Numbered from the stretch's first letter, positions 33,760-43,656 are shown. The stretch is DNA of 64,000 bases from Chitinophaga sp. sic0106 (GCF_019219075.1 NZ_JAHUWJ010000002.1:487757-551756), one strand, 5' to 3'. Program-made: numbers and translations. The notes: a model not told the origin generated them from the sequence alone.

Positions 33760-35946
33760 ATGTTAAACAAATTTCCTCAATACAGGCAGTACGACGAGAT
33801 GGACTGCGGCCCTACCTGCCTGCGGATCGTCAGTAAGTACTACGGTAAAACATACTCTATAGAGTACTTCCGTAAGTTATGCCACACCACCCGCTCAGGT
33901 TCCAGCCTGCTGGCCATCAGCGAGGCTGCTGAGAAAACAGGGTATCGTACGATTGGGGCAAAACTCGGTTATGAAGACCTGGCAGAAGAAGCACCCTTTC
34001 CCTGCCTGGCCCTCTGGAACCAGCGCCACTACGTAGTAGTATACAAGATCCGGCATAATAAAGTCTACGTTTCCGATCCGGCACACGGCCTCATTACCTA
34101 TAAAAAAGAAGAGTTTCTGAAAAGCTGGGGCGCCGGGGTAAACAACGAAGGTATAATCCTGTCGATGGAGCCTACACCGGAATTTGATACCATAGGGGAA
34201 GAAGAAAAGGCAACCAATGGCGGTATCATGTTTATTTACAAATACCTGCTGAAGTATAAATCACTGATAGCACAGCTCCTGGTGGGCCTGGTGGCCGGCA
34301 GTCTGTTGCAGCTGGTATTTCCTTTCCTCACGCAAAGCATTGTAGATACCGGCATACAGCATAATAACATCGGATTTATTTATATGGTGCTGCTGGCCCA
34401 GCTGCTGCTGTTTTTCGGGAAAACGAGTGTGGAAGTATTGCGGGGATTTATCCTCATGCACCTGAGCAGCCGGATAAATATCAACCTGTTATCCGACTTC
34501 TTCCGGAAGCTGATGAAATTGCCCTTAGGTTATTTTGATGTGAAGATGACAGGGGATATTCTGCAACGTATTACCGACCATCAGCGGGTGGAGTTGTTCC
34601 TTACCTCCGGTACTTTGAATACGGTGTTTTCGTTTATCAACCTGATCATATTTACCGTAGTGCTGGTGATATATAGTCCGTTGATATTTGCGGTGTTTGC
34701 CAGTATGAGCGCCTGTTATTTTATCTGGGTTACCTTTTTTATGAAAAAGCGTGCCACGTTGGATTACAAACGGTTTACACAATTGTCGCAGAACAACGAA
34801 AAGAACCTGGAACTGATTTACGGCATGCAGGAAATCAAATTGAATAATGCCGAACGTAAAAAAAGATGGCAGTGGGAGCATTTGCAGGTAAAGCTGTTCA
34901 AAACCAGCCTGAAAGGCTTGCAGTTGAGTCAGGCCCAAACCAGCGGCGCCTCTCTGATCAATGAACTGAAAAATATTATCATCACCTTCCTGGCCGCTAA
35001 GCTGGTCATCGACGGGAAGATCACCCTCGGCGTGATGTTGTCTATCTCCTATATCATAGGCCAGCTCAACGGACCTATACTCCAATTGGTGGAATTCCTG
35101 AAGTCCTGGCAAGATGCGCGACTCAGTATAGGCCGCATCAACGAAATTCATAACAAACCAGACGAAGAAAGTGAAACCGAAGAGAAGATCCAGGAAGTGC
35201 CCTCCGGTGATATTACGATCAGCAATCTGACCTTCCAGTACGAGAGTACTTCACGCAGTAAACCAGTGCTTAAAAACCTGGACCTGCTGATACCACACCA
35301 GAAAGTGACGGCTATTGTAGGTGCCAGCGGCAGCGGTAAAAGCACCCTGCTGAAGCTACTGCTGAAATTCTATGATCCGCAGGAAGGAGGTGTGTATGTA
35401 GGTGGCCATGCGCTGGCAGATATCAGTCACGCCAAATGGCGGGCATCCTGCGGGGTGGTGATGCAGGAAGGCTATATTTTCAACGACAGTATAGCCGGCA
35501 ACGTAGCCGTAGGGGAGCAAACCATCGATAACAAACGGTTGTTCGAAGCCTGTCGCATTGCAAATATTCATGAGTACATCGACACCTTACCGTTGAAATA
35601 CAATACCAAAATTGGACAGAACGGTATGGGGCTCAGTACTGGTCAGAAGCAGCGCATCCTGATAGCACGGGCTGTCTATAAAAATCCCGCGATACTGTTT
35701 TTCGATGAAGCTACCAGTGCGCTGGATGCCAGAAACGAAAGGGTGATCATAGAAAATCTGAACCGGTTCTTTGAAGGTCGAACGGTAGTAGTGATTGCGC
35801 ACCGGCTGAGTACTGTGAAGAGCGCAGATAAAATCATTGTGCTGGAGAAAGGGCAGATTACCGAAGCCGGTACCCACCAGGAACTGATACAGGAGCAGGG
35901 TTATTATTTTAACCTGGTCAGGAACCAGCTGGAGCTGGGTAATTAA
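33760..35946 (+). CDS. lanT: C39-peptidase ABC transporter (LanT/PCAT type)
   Basis: The 728-aa protein has an N-terminal C39 peptidase with Cys16 (DEMDCGPTC), His90 (NQRHYVVVY) and Asp106 (VSDPAHG), then about six membrane helices and an ATPase domain with Walker A GASGSGKST (521-529), signature LSTGQKQRI and Walker B ILFFDEATSALD. It would cut precursor leaders after the double glycine and export the core across the inner membrane. It is 20 bp after lanB. The GG site fits type B precursors better than types A and C. Confidence 0.93.
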   Translation: MLNKFPQYRQYDEMDCGPTCLRIVSKYYGKTYSIEYFRKLCHTTRSGSSLLAISEAAEKTGYRTIGAKLGYEDLAEEAPFPCLALWNQRHYVVVYKIRHNKVYVSDPAHGLITYKKEEFLKSWGAGVNNEGIILSMEPTPEFDTIGEEEKATNGGIMFIYKYLLKYKSLIAQLLVGLVAGSLLQLVFPFLTQSIVDTGIQHNNIGFIYMVLLAQLLLFFGKTSVEVLRGFILMHLSSRININLLSDFFRKLMKLPLGYFDVKMTGDILQRITDHQRVELFLTSGTLNTVFSFINLIIFTVVLVIYSPLIFAVFASMSACYFIWVTFFMKKRATLDYKRFTQLSQNNEKNLELIYGMQEIKLNNAERKKRWQWEHLQVKLFKTSLKGLQLSQAQTSGASLINELKNIIITFLAAKLVIDGKITLGVMLSISYIIGQLNGPILQLVEFLKSWQDARLSIGRINEIHNKPDEESETEEKIQEVPSGDITISNLTFQYESTSRSKPVLKNLDLLIPHQKVTAIVGASGSGKSTLLKLLLKFYDPQEGGVYVGGHALADISHAKWRASCGVVMQEGYIFNDSIAGNVAVGEQTIDNKRLFEACRIANIHEYIDTLPLKYNTKIGQNGMGLSTGQKQRILIARAVYKNPAILFFDEATSALDARNERVIIENLNRFFEGRTVVVIAHRLSTVKSADKIIVLEKGQITEAGTHQELIQEQGYYFNLVRNQLELGN

Positions 35947-36019
35947 ATAAATCTTCTTCCGCATTGCCCCATCACCGGTGCAGTGCGGAATAATTCAAAA
36001 GCCTTTAAAACAATTATTT

Positions 36020-36733
36020 ATGTCAGTTAAAAATATAGCACTGGAAAGTTCGCTGATGAGTGAGGAAGTTAATGAAGTGCTGGGCGCAGGACCGTCCTTT
36101 ATGATGCGGTGGGGTAATATCCTGTTGTTTGCAGTGATATTGCTGTTTCTTACGCTGTCGGGTCTGATCCGTTTCCCGGATATTATCGGGGGCAAGGCTA
36201 CCATTGTTCCACTGCAGGCGCCTGCGTCAGTGATCATTGACCAGGGGGGAGTCCAGGCGGCACTGGTACAAAACGGGCAGTTGGTGCATCAAGGGCAGGC
36301 GTTACTATTGCGTACCGGGGGAGATACTATTGCCGCGCCGGTAGCAGGAAAGGTAGTTTTTGAGCGCAGCATCGACAGCCGTATTATCTACACAAAACCG
36401 ACCCTGTTACTCAGTATACTGCCGGAACACGGAGATTATATTACTACGGTTACCCTGCCTTCGGCAGGTGCAGGAAAAGTACAGATAGGGCAGGAAGTAT
36501 CTATTCACCTGAACGACTATCCCAGCGGCGAATTTGGGAAACTGGCAGGTAAGGTATTGTCAAGGCCGCTGCCGGCGGGTAATGGAGCCGTTTCTATAGA
36601 TATACAGCTGAAAGACGGTAACATCTCCAGTTATCACAAACCACTCGATATATATAAAGCCATGGATGGCCGGGCTGAAATAGTAACGGCTAACAAACGG
36701 CTCATACAGCGCATACTCAGCTTTCTGAACTAA
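36020..36733 (+). CDS. Miniature HlyD-type membrane fusion protein
   Basis: The start is most likely ATG 36020 (MSVKNIALESSLMSEEVNEV, 237 aa), since the 14 codons before it come from the intergenic gap. One membrane helix (about 35-55) is followed by two lipoyl-type half motifs that meet directly (VQNGQLVHQGQALLLRTGG and TIAAPVAGKVVF) and a beta-barrel part. The long coiled-coil hairpin that usually splits the halves is missing. It should link the C39 transporter to the periplasm or an outer-membrane channel; no TolC-type gene is in the cluster. Confidence 0.8.
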   Translation: MSVKNIALESSLMSEEVNEVLGAGPSFMMRWGNILLFAVILLFLTLSGLIRFPDIIGGKATIVPLQAPASVIIDQGGVQAALVQNGQLVHQGQALLLRTGGDTIAAPVAGKVVFERSIDSRIIYTKPTLLLSILPEHGDYITTVTLPSAGAGKVQIGQEVSIHLNDYPSGEFGKLAGKVLSRPLPAGNGAVSIDIQLKDGNISSYHKPLDIYKAMDGRAEIVTANKRLIQRILSFLN

Positions 36734-36910
36734 GCAGGATTTGGTAGTTAAAAGGGCATTTTCGGGGTGTTGGTACTTCGAATCAGGGGATACGTGTATC
36801 GTTTTATACCACCTCTGCCAATAGGTATACTTTTATTTCAACAAACGGAATTGCTCCGGAAAACATTGAAAATCAAAACCTATTTCAAACTACCAAATCT
36901 AAAAATCGCT

Positions 36911-37105
36911 ATGGAACAGAAAATCAAATCTATCAAAAAACGCCCTTTGAGCTTAGGTAAAATCACAGTAGTATCTCTCGACAAATCTCCGGTAAACAAG
37001 ATATGGGAAAGCACTAACAATGCCGGCGCACAGCAGTTTGGCTCTACCCGCCCTGAGTGCGACGTTACAAATACCCTTACCATTACTTCCCTTAGTTTGT
37101 TGTGA
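36911..37105 (+). CDS. Class I lanthipeptide precursor candidate, type C
   Basis: Starting at ATG 36911 gives a 64-aa peptide (MEQKIKSIKKRPLSLGKITV...) with the LSLGKITVVSLDK leader pattern of Bacteroidota class I lanthipeptides. The core region has one Cys (RPECDVT) and about nine Ser/Thr after residue 30, ending LTITSLSLL. No double-glycine site is visible. A single Cys allows at most one lanthionine ring, with other Ser/Thr left as dehydrated residues. Its stop lies close to the S41 protease, which could process it. Confidence 0.65.
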   Translation: MEQKIKSIKKRPLSLGKITVVSLDKSPVNKIWESTNNAGAQQFGSTRPECDVTNTLTITSLSLL

Positions 37106-37158
37106 CCCCCAGCGTTCGTAAATCATTTTCCAACCATTATTTTCTAAAGGCCGGCCCA

Positions 37159-38592
37159 ATGAAACATTATGTTACCCTCTTCCTTTTGCTGACTTGCCAT
37201 GCCCTGCAGGGGCAGGACTGTAACTGCGGCAATGATTTCCGTTTTATGGTGCAAAAGGTGCAGCATAACTATGCAGGGTATGATGACAAGGTTACACCAT
37301 CCAATCAGCAACGCTTCGCGGAACTGACCGACAGTCTCCGGCAGGTGGCTGACCAGTCGGACACCTATCAGTGCCTGGGAGTGATGCGCACCTGGCTCCG
37401 GTTTTTCCGGGACCTGCATATGAATGTGTTTATAAAAGAAGATACCAGCAACTACGATATTATCCGGAGGGCTTTCCGACAGGCGGAAACGATTGCCGAA
37501 TCTCCGGAAGCATTCACCGCTTACCTGGCGCGGAATGTGCCTGCACTGGATACCTTGGAGGGCATCTGGGAAGATGAAACGAAAACTTACCGGATAGGGA
37601 TCAAAAAAGGGCAGCAGGAGGATAGCTCCCTGTTTTCAGGTTTCATCCTCCGGGCCGATAGTATCTTCTGGCTGCCGGGGCAAATCAAGATGAAATTGCG
37701 CAAAACCGGGGGGAATTATCAAATAATCGCATTTTATACCAGGGATCATTCCCTGATCATTCCACCGGTAACGATAACAGGTACTACTATTGATATGGGG
37801 ATTTACGGCATTTGGCATAAGGTGATACAGGGAGATAACGGAGCCGCCTATACGGCAATTTCGGCAGCCCGGCAGCGGGAGCCTTCATTCCGTGTACTGG
37901 ATCGGGATAATTGTGTGCTCACGATGCCCAGCTTCGGACTGGCTTATAAACCTATGATCGACAGCCTGATCAAACAAAACGCGCCTATCCTGGCTACCAC
38001 ACGCCGATTGATAATTGACCTCCGGAATAACAGCGGGGGCTCGGTGTTGTGTTTTGAAAACATCCTGCCATATCTCTATACCCGGCCTGTTATCACCATA
38101 GGCGGACGGGTAAGGGCCACGGCAGAAAACATCCGGGATTATTATAGTATTACCGATTATCCTAACATCGGTGATAGTATGAAAGCGGTGTTCAGGCACG
38201 AACTCGCAACACTGCAGCTGCATGTAGGTGAATATTTCGATTTGTGGCCGGATGATACCCTCACGCTGCCGGGCATACGAAAATATCCTGCCAGTGTGGC
38301 GATTATTATTAACGGTAACTGCGCCAGCAGTGCCGAAATGTTTTTGCTGAAGGCTAAGCAGAGCAGTAAGGTGAAACTCTATGGTGCCCATACCATGGGC
38401 GCAGTGGATTACACCGATGTTTTGGCCACGCCCATGCCATGCAGCATATTTGTGCTGCGCTATCCCACCAGCAGCAGCAACCGGCTGCCAGATTACCCAC
38501 TAGATAATTTCGGCATTGTGCCGGATGTACTGATTGGGGAGGATATACCCGATTGGGTAGAGGAAGTTTGGAAATCTGATCCCGTAAAATGA
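37159..38592 (+). CDS. Secreted S41-family (C-terminal processing-like) peptidase
   Basis: The signal peptide MKHYVTLFLLLTCHALQG fixes the start at ATG 37159 (477 aa) instead of the longer frame from 37102. The C-terminal half is a tail-specific protease fold: RRLIIDLRNNSGGSVLCFEN, then NGNCASSAEMFLLKAKQSS with the nucleophile Ser, and KLYGAHTMGAVDYTD. No PDZ domain is obvious. It lies in the lanthipeptide cluster after the type C precursor, so leader removal or degradation of an external peptide is plausible. A general housekeeping role is also possible. Confidence 0.75.
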   Translation: MKHYVTLFLLLTCHALQGQDCNCGNDFRFMVQKVQHNYAGYDDKVTPSNQQRFAELTDSLRQVADQSDTYQCLGVMRTWLRFFRDLHMNVFIKEDTSNYDIIRRAFRQAETIAESPEAFTAYLARNVPALDTLEGIWEDETKTYRIGIKKGQQEDSSLFSGFILRADSIFWLPGQIKMKLRKTGGNYQIIAFYTRDHSLIIPPVTITGTTIDMGIYGIWHKVIQGDNGAAYTAISAARQREPSFRVLDRDNCVLTMPSFGLAYKPMIDSLIKQNAPILATTRRLIIDLRNNSGGSVLCFENILPYLYTRPVITIGGRVRATAENIRDYYSITDYPNIGDSMKAVFRHELATLQLHVGEYFDLWPDDTLTLPGIRKYPASVAIIINGNCASSAEMFLLKAKQSSKVKLYGAHTMGAVDYTDVLATPMPCSIFVLRYPTSSSNRLPDYPLDNFGIVPDVLIGEDIPDWVEEVWKSDPVK

Positions 38593-38609
38593 ACCAGCGG
38601 GGTGTTTAA

Positions 38610-38630
38610 ATATCAATTTTATTTTGATAT
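38610..38630. promoter_or_regulatory. AT-rich inverted repeat before the sensor kinase gene
   Basis: ATATCAA (38610-38616) and TTGATAT (38624-38630) are perfect 7-bp arms with a 7-nt spacer, 36 bp before the kinase start. The spacing gives a dyad of two helical-turn half-sites, so it may bind the downstream regulator, or it may end transcription of the protease gene. Confidence 0.45.
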
Positions 38631-38666
38631 CTTGATAATAGAATTATGTAATTAAGATCGTCCAGG

Positions 38667-39824
38667 ATGATTGTCAACCGCTTTATATCCTCCCTCATTA
38701 CTTCTCTCAGGAAGTACAACCATGTGCTGATTCATGTATTGGCCTGGGTAGTGTATATTTCCCTGGGTACCCTGAAGGGTGTATTTCTTATACCTGGTTA
38801 TAAGCTTCATATATTGGACGTTATTGTGACGCATGTGCCTCCGGTAATGATATTTTACGGACATTATTATGTGCTCATGCAATTTGCACAACGCCGCAAA
38901 TATCGCTGGTTTCTTCCGCTGGCAGAGGTGCTCCTTTTCTGCTGCATGATGAATGTTTATTATTTAACTGGCTATGTACTGGCAGGAATTATTAACCCTG
39001 AAGCATCGGTTCCTGCATTTCGGCTGGTTAACCTGCTGGTGGGTACCTTTTGGGCATATGCAGTATATGCCTCTTATGCGCTCGGATATTATTTTGCTAT
39101 TCAGTCCGTGCGCAGGGCCAGGCAACTAAAAAACATTGAATTACAAAAGCTGAAAATAGAGCAGGAGCACCTACAGGCGGAACACGCCTTCCTGCGTGCC
39201 CAAATCAATCCGCACTTTTTGCATAATACCCTCAATTTTTTTTATGCCAAATCCCTGGCCTGTGGTGCAGAACTTTCGGAAGGAATTCTTACCTTGTCAG
39301 AAATAATGAGGTACTCCCTGGAGGCTGGTGATGATACCGGTACGGTATCGCTGGTGAGGGAAGTAGAGCACTTGAAAAATGTGATCAGGATCAATCAGTT
39401 GCGGTTTAGTCATAAGTTGCACCTGGATTTTGAGATTAAAGGAGATACCTCCGGAATTAAAATTATTCCGCTGGTTCTGATAACCCTGGTAGAAAATGCC
39501 TTTAAACACGGAGAGTTAACCGATGCCAGGTACCCGGTGAAGTTAGTCCTGGAAGTAAATGAAGCCCGTACCAGTTTAAATTTCAGTACATACAACAAGA
39601 AGAAGAAAGGCCCAAAGGAGCTATCCCATGGCATTGGTGTGGAAAATATCCGGAAGCGGCTCAACTGGACCTATAACGGTAAATATCAGTTTGAAACCGG
39701 TAGCAGCGGGGAGAATGATGATTTTTATTTTGCTAACCTATACATTTTTTTCAACGATAGTAAAAACGGTGTTACCGCCCAAACCCTGGAACCCGACATT
39801 AACCACAAACTAAAAATGATATGA
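38667..39824 (+). CDS. LytS/YpdA-type sensor histidine kinase
   Basis: The 385-aa protein has four N-terminal membrane helices (about 10-145), a short coiled linker (QLKNIELQKLKIEQEHLQAE) and a His_kinase domain (PF06580) with QINPHFLHNTLNF, where His183 is the likely phosphoacceptor. An HATPase region with LVENAFKHGE (N box) and a G box (HGIGVENIRKRL) follows. No separate sensor domain is seen, so the signal may be sensed in or near the membrane, for instance the lanthipeptide or cell-envelope stress. Its last 4 bp overlap the regulator gene. Confidence 0.88.
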   Translation: MIVNRFISSLITSLRKYNHVLIHVLAWVVYISLGTLKGVFLIPGYKLHILDVIVTHVPPVMIFYGHYYVLMQFAQRRKYRWFLPLAEVLLFCCMMNVYYLTGYVLAGIINPEASVPAFRLVNLLVGTFWAYAVYASYALGYYFAIQSVRRARQLKNIELQKLKIEQEHLQAEHAFLRAQINPHFLHNTLNFFYAKSLACGAELSEGILTLSEIMRYSLEAGDDTGTVSLVREVEHLKNVIRINQLRFSHKLHLDFEIKGDTSGIKIIPLVLITLVENAFKHGELTDARYPVKLVLEVNEARTSLNFSTYNKKKKGPKELSHGIGVENIRKRLNWTYNGKYQFETGSSGENDDFYFANLYIFFNDSKNGVTAQTLEPDINHKLKMI

Positions 39825-40546
39825 TTAATTGTTTGATAGTAGATGATGAACAACACGCTATTGACATATTAGTACACTACGTAAAGCAAACTACTTTTTT
39901 GAACCTGGTGCATACCACTACCGACCCGCTGGAGGCACTGAAGATACTGAGTACACAAAAGGTGGATCTCATTTTTCTGGATATCCAGATGCCTGAAATT
40001 TCCGGTATTGATTTTATCAAAACCATTCAGGGGAAATCCAGGGTGATCCTGACCACTGCCTATAGCGAGTTTGCAGCGGATAGCTTTGATCTGGAAGTTA
40101 TTGATTACCTGCTAAAGCCGATTCCCTTTCCCCGATTTCTGAAAGCAGCACAGCGGGCGCTGAGCATATTATCTGCCAATGCCGCTTCCCAGGCAAGTGA
40201 CGATTCGCAGTATGAAGATTACATCTTTGTAAAAACAGAATTAAAAGGGAAAATGCTGAAGGTAAACCTCCCGGATATTGACTACATAGAAGGGATGAAA
40301 AACTATGTGGCCATCCATCATAACGGCGCTAAAACTATGGCGCTGCTGAATTTGAAAGATTTGGAGGATAGGCTTCCCCGCAAATATTTTATGCGTATAC
40401 ACAAATCGTTTATTGTGGCTGTCCCTAAAATCTCCGGCATAGAAGGCAATCAGATACAGTTGAAGAATATCAAAGCCGATATTTTGCTGGGCGAAACCTA
40501 TAAGCCCGCATTTCTGGAGATGATGAAAGAGAAGATGATGCAATAA
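39821..40546 (+). CDS. LytTR-family response regulator
   Basis: The 241-aa protein has a receiver domain with Asp8, Asp9, Asp54 (IFLDIQMP) and a conserved Thr and Lys, and a C-terminal LytTR DNA-binding domain (about 135-235, with YIEGMKNYVAIH and KYFMRIHKSFIV). It pairs with the overlapping kinase and probably regulates the cluster. LytTR proteins bind repeated direct sites with about one helical turn between them; candidates are not clear here apart from the dyad at 38610. Confidence 0.9.
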   Translation: MINCLIVDDEQHAIDILVHYVKQTTFLNLVHTTTDPLEALKILSTQKVDLIFLDIQMPEISGIDFIKTIQGKSRVILTTAYSEFAADSFDLEVIDYLLKPIPFPRFLKAAQRALSILSANAASQASDDSQYEDYIFVKTELKGKMLKVNLPDIDYIEGMKNYVAIHHNGAKTMALLNLKDLEDRLPRKYFMRIHKSFIVAVPKISGIEGNQIQLKNIKADILLGETYKPAFLEMMKEKMMQ

Positions 40547-40648
40547 AAAAAATACCCCATTTCCTGCTGAAAAACCTGTATTTGTACTGCATCCGTTGAG
40601 TGGATGCTGTTATCGTTGTTTATCCGTTCCTGACCTAATCTTATCTGC

Positions 40649-43648
40649 ATGTTTGAGTCCTATAAAGCAGGTTTCTTTTTTCTGCGTACCCCTTTGTATT
40701 CTCTGGAGCAGCTAAGGGAGTTTTATACTTGTATTGGCCAGGGGGAGAGATATGAATTATTCAACAGGATACTGGAATCGTCCGCCTTTAATGAGGCATT
40801 GTACCTGGCTTCATCTGATTTTTACGGACAGGTGCAAAAGTACCGGAATGGAGAGCTGACGGATCCGCGTGCAATTTCCAAGTTGGAATGGTCACTCCTT
40901 AAATATTACACCCGCAGTTGTTACCGCTGCACGCCCTTCGGTATTTTTGCAGCCGGCAGTACAGGAGTGGTGGGTGAGCAAACGGTGGTACATTTCAGTG
41001 AGCAGGGCATGCAGCGCCATGTGCGGCTGGATATGGCTTACCTCTATGATGTGATGACTGAACTGTTAAAGTCGCCGGAAGTGAAGCAGCAATCAGTATT
41101 TGTTCCTAATAAAACGATTTACGCATCGGGTAACCGCCTCCGTTACATTGAAGTCCGTTACGCCTCTAATGGTATGAAGTCCCACACGATTGCGGAGATT
41201 GAACAGGATGAAATGATCAGTTACCTGCTAAGCGCCACCATGGCTGGTTGCAGGTATAGTGATATTGTGGCATTGGTACGGGAGCAGGGGTATGATCAAA
41301 CAGAATCCGGTGCTTATGTGGATACGCTGATTGAAAACCAGTTGCTGGTGATGGAGTTGGAGCCGAATGTAACGGGAAGTAGCTATCTGGAGGAGTTGTT
41401 GGAGAAATTAAGGGAGATGAAAGTGACGCATCCGATGATGGCAGGTTTAGTGAATATTCATGCCCTGGCGGGCGCCATTAAAGGAGATGCCGGCCTGGCG
41501 CCTTACCTGCATTTGCGGCGGCAGGTGAATGAGTTATTCGTGCCCAGGCAGGATAACCAGGTATTTCAGGTAGATGCCAGTCGCCCGTGCACCATAAATA
41601 CGCTGGACAGCAACATTGTAATAAATGTGAAGCGCGCATTGAGGGCGGTTTCCCGGTTGGGGACGTCCGGAACTGCTACTGGTAAAGTGAATGCATTCCG
41701 GGAGGCGTTTATTAAAAAGTACGACCGGCAGTCGGTGCCGCTGCTGAAGGCACTGGACCCGGATATTGGAATAGACTACAAGAAACTACCCGCGGTGGAC
41801 ACGCTGATGCCGCTACAGGAACAGATATCGCGGTATAAGATGGAAAAGCTGTTGGAGGCGAAATTGCATCAGCAGCAGGAGATAGTAATGACTGATGAGG
41901 CTTTGGAAAAGTTTCCGTTGCCAGCAGCTTCCGAATTGCCTGATTCCATGTATGTGATGTTTAAGCTAACGGAAACGGATATACTGTTGAGTGCTGCTGC
42001 TGGTCCGTCGGCGGCCAACTTACTGGGGCGGTTTTGCCATATGGATGCGCAGTTGGAAGACTGGGTTAAGGCCGTGCTGAAAGAAGAAGAGCAATTACAT
42101 CCGGATAAGATTTTCGCGGAGATCGTGCATCTGCCGCAGCCGAGGATCGGCAATATTTTAACACGCCCGCATATGAGGGTGTATGAAATTCCTTTTCTGG
42201 CGAGATCGTCGAGGCCGCAGGAGCAGCAGTTGTCATTACAGGATTTATATCTGAAGGTGGAAGATGAGCGGGTGGTATTGTTTTCGCGTAGCCTTGGAAA
42301 AGAGGTGGTGCCGCGGTTGTCGTCCGCACATAACTTCAGTTCTGATGCTACATTGCCCGTATATAATTTCCTCTGTGATTTACAGTTTCAGGGACTTCGG
42401 TCCGTAGTAGGATGGAGTTGGGAGCGTATGAGTCAGGATAGTTTTTTACCACGGGTGCGATATGAGAATGTGATCTTATCACCTGCCACCTGGCATATTA
42501 GTGCAGGCGAGGTAACTCGTGAAAAGCTTACACCGGCACTATTGGGGGCATACCTGGAGCAGGTTTGTCAATTACCAGCGTTTATAGAATATGTAGAGGG
42601 GGATAATAAGCTGATACTGGATACTTACTCCGATTTGGTGATTCATTTTTTATGCCGGGAGTTGGAGCAGCGGGGCCGGATAAAACTGGTGGAAAGCATT
42701 GTGATGACGGGTGTTTCACCGGTTGCCCATGAGGGTTTACATTATAACAACGAGTACATATTGCCACTCGCCAGGGAGCGGGAAGTATTATTGGTGCCGG
42801 GTAAGCATTATTTACCGGGTGGTCGCGTGGAGCGTGTATTCATTCCCGGGTCGGAGTGGGTGTATTTTAAACTATATACAAGCGTTAATTATGCTGATAC
42901 GCTGATTACCGGGCGACTGGCGCCTCTGGTGGCAAAGCTGAAAAAGAACGGCCTGGTGGTAAAATGGTTTTTCATTCGTTATTACGACCCCGCATTTCAC
43001 GTGCGGGTGAGGGTGCAGGTAAAACGTAAGCAGGAGGTGGCTAAGGTAATGCAGGCTTTTTATACCGTGTTTGATAAGGAAATAAAGGCTGGCAAAATTG
43101 CCCAGGTGATGCTGGATACTTATGAGCGGGAGGTGGAGCGTTATGGGGAGGAAACGATGTTGCTGTCGGAAATGGTTTTTGATTGGGATAGTAATAGCGT
43201 GGTGGCGTTGCTGAATGTGGGCGCCAACAGGCAGCTGGCGGGCTTGTCTGGGCTGGCTGCGTATTATGCCGGGCTGGGATTGACGTTGGAGCAGCAGCAC
43301 CAGCTGGCGGAGCGGCATTTCCGGAATTTCAGCCGGGAGCTTGGAAAAGAGCAGGACGCGGGGATGAAGTTGGAACTGGATCGCAATTATCGATTGATGC
43401 AAAAGCAAATTACGGATGCCATGGGTATGCCGGTGGGCAGCGGTGGGCAGGCTTTGCTGGGAAAAGTGCGGAGGCAGGCGGAGCGGGCAAACGTACCTCC
43501 TTCTGTATTAAGTTTGGCCGGAAGTTATTTTCATATGTTTATCAATCGCCTGTTTGCTGCGGAGCAGCGCAGGGAAGAATGTGAATTGTATTATTACGCC
43601 GCCAAGTACTATGCTTCCCTGTTGGCAAGGGACCGTAAAAAGGCTTAA
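40649..43648 (+). CDS. lanB: LanB lantibiotic dehydratase 2 (full length)
   Basis: The 999-aa protein has the same design as the first LanB: LEWSLLKYYTRSCYRCTPFG near 75-95 in the glutamylation domain, and GSEWVYFKLYTSVNYADTLI with WFFIRYYDPAFHVRVRV near 760-785 in the elimination domain. The two enzymes are clearly paralogous but well diverged. It is separated from the first by transport and regulatory genes. It may dehydrate the type A or type C precursors while LanB1 handles type B. No second lanC is found nearby. Confidence 0.92.
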   Translation: MFESYKAGFFFLRTPLYSLEQLREFYTCIGQGERYELFNRILESSAFNEALYLASSDFYGQVQKYRNGELTDPRAISKLEWSLLKYYTRSCYRCTPFGIFAAGSTGVVGEQTVVHFSEQGMQRHVRLDMAYLYDVMTELLKSPEVKQQSVFVPNKTIYASGNRLRYIEVRYASNGMKSHTIAEIEQDEMISYLLSATMAGCRYSDIVALVREQGYDQTESGAYVDTLIENQLLVMELEPNVTGSSYLEELLEKLREMKVTHPMMAGLVNIHALAGAIKGDAGLAPYLHLRRQVNELFVPRQDNQVFQVDASRPCTINTLDSNIVINVKRALRAVSRLGTSGTATGKVNAFREAFIKKYDRQSVPLLKALDPDIGIDYKKLPAVDTLMPLQEQISRYKMEKLLEAKLHQQQEIVMTDEALEKFPLPAASELPDSMYVMFKLTETDILLSAAAGPSAANLLGRFCHMDAQLEDWVKAVLKEEEQLHPDKIFAEIVHLPQPRIGNILTRPHMRVYEIPFLARSSRPQEQQLSLQDLYLKVEDERVVLFSRSLGKEVVPRLSSAHNFSSDATLPVYNFLCDLQFQGLRSVVGWSWERMSQDSFLPRVRYENVILSPATWHISAGEVTREKLTPALLGAYLEQVCQLPAFIEYVEGDNKLILDTYSDLVIHFLCRELEQRGRIKLVESIVMTGVSPVAHEGLHYNNEYILPLAREREVLLVPGKHYLPGGRVERVFIPGSEWVYFKLYTSVNYADTLITGRLAPLVAKLKKNGLVVKWFFIRYYDPAFHVRVRVQVKRKQEVAKVMQAFYTVFDKEIKAGKIAQVMLDTYEREVERYGEETMLLSEMVFDWDSNSVVALLNVGANRQLAGLSGLAAYYAGLGLTLEQQHQLAERHFRNFSRELGKEQDAGMKLELDRNYRLMQKQITDAMGMPVGSGGQALLGKVRRQAERANVPPSVLSLAGSYFHMFINRLFAAEQRREECELYYYAAKYYASLLARDRKKA

Positions 43649-43656
43649 AAATCGCT

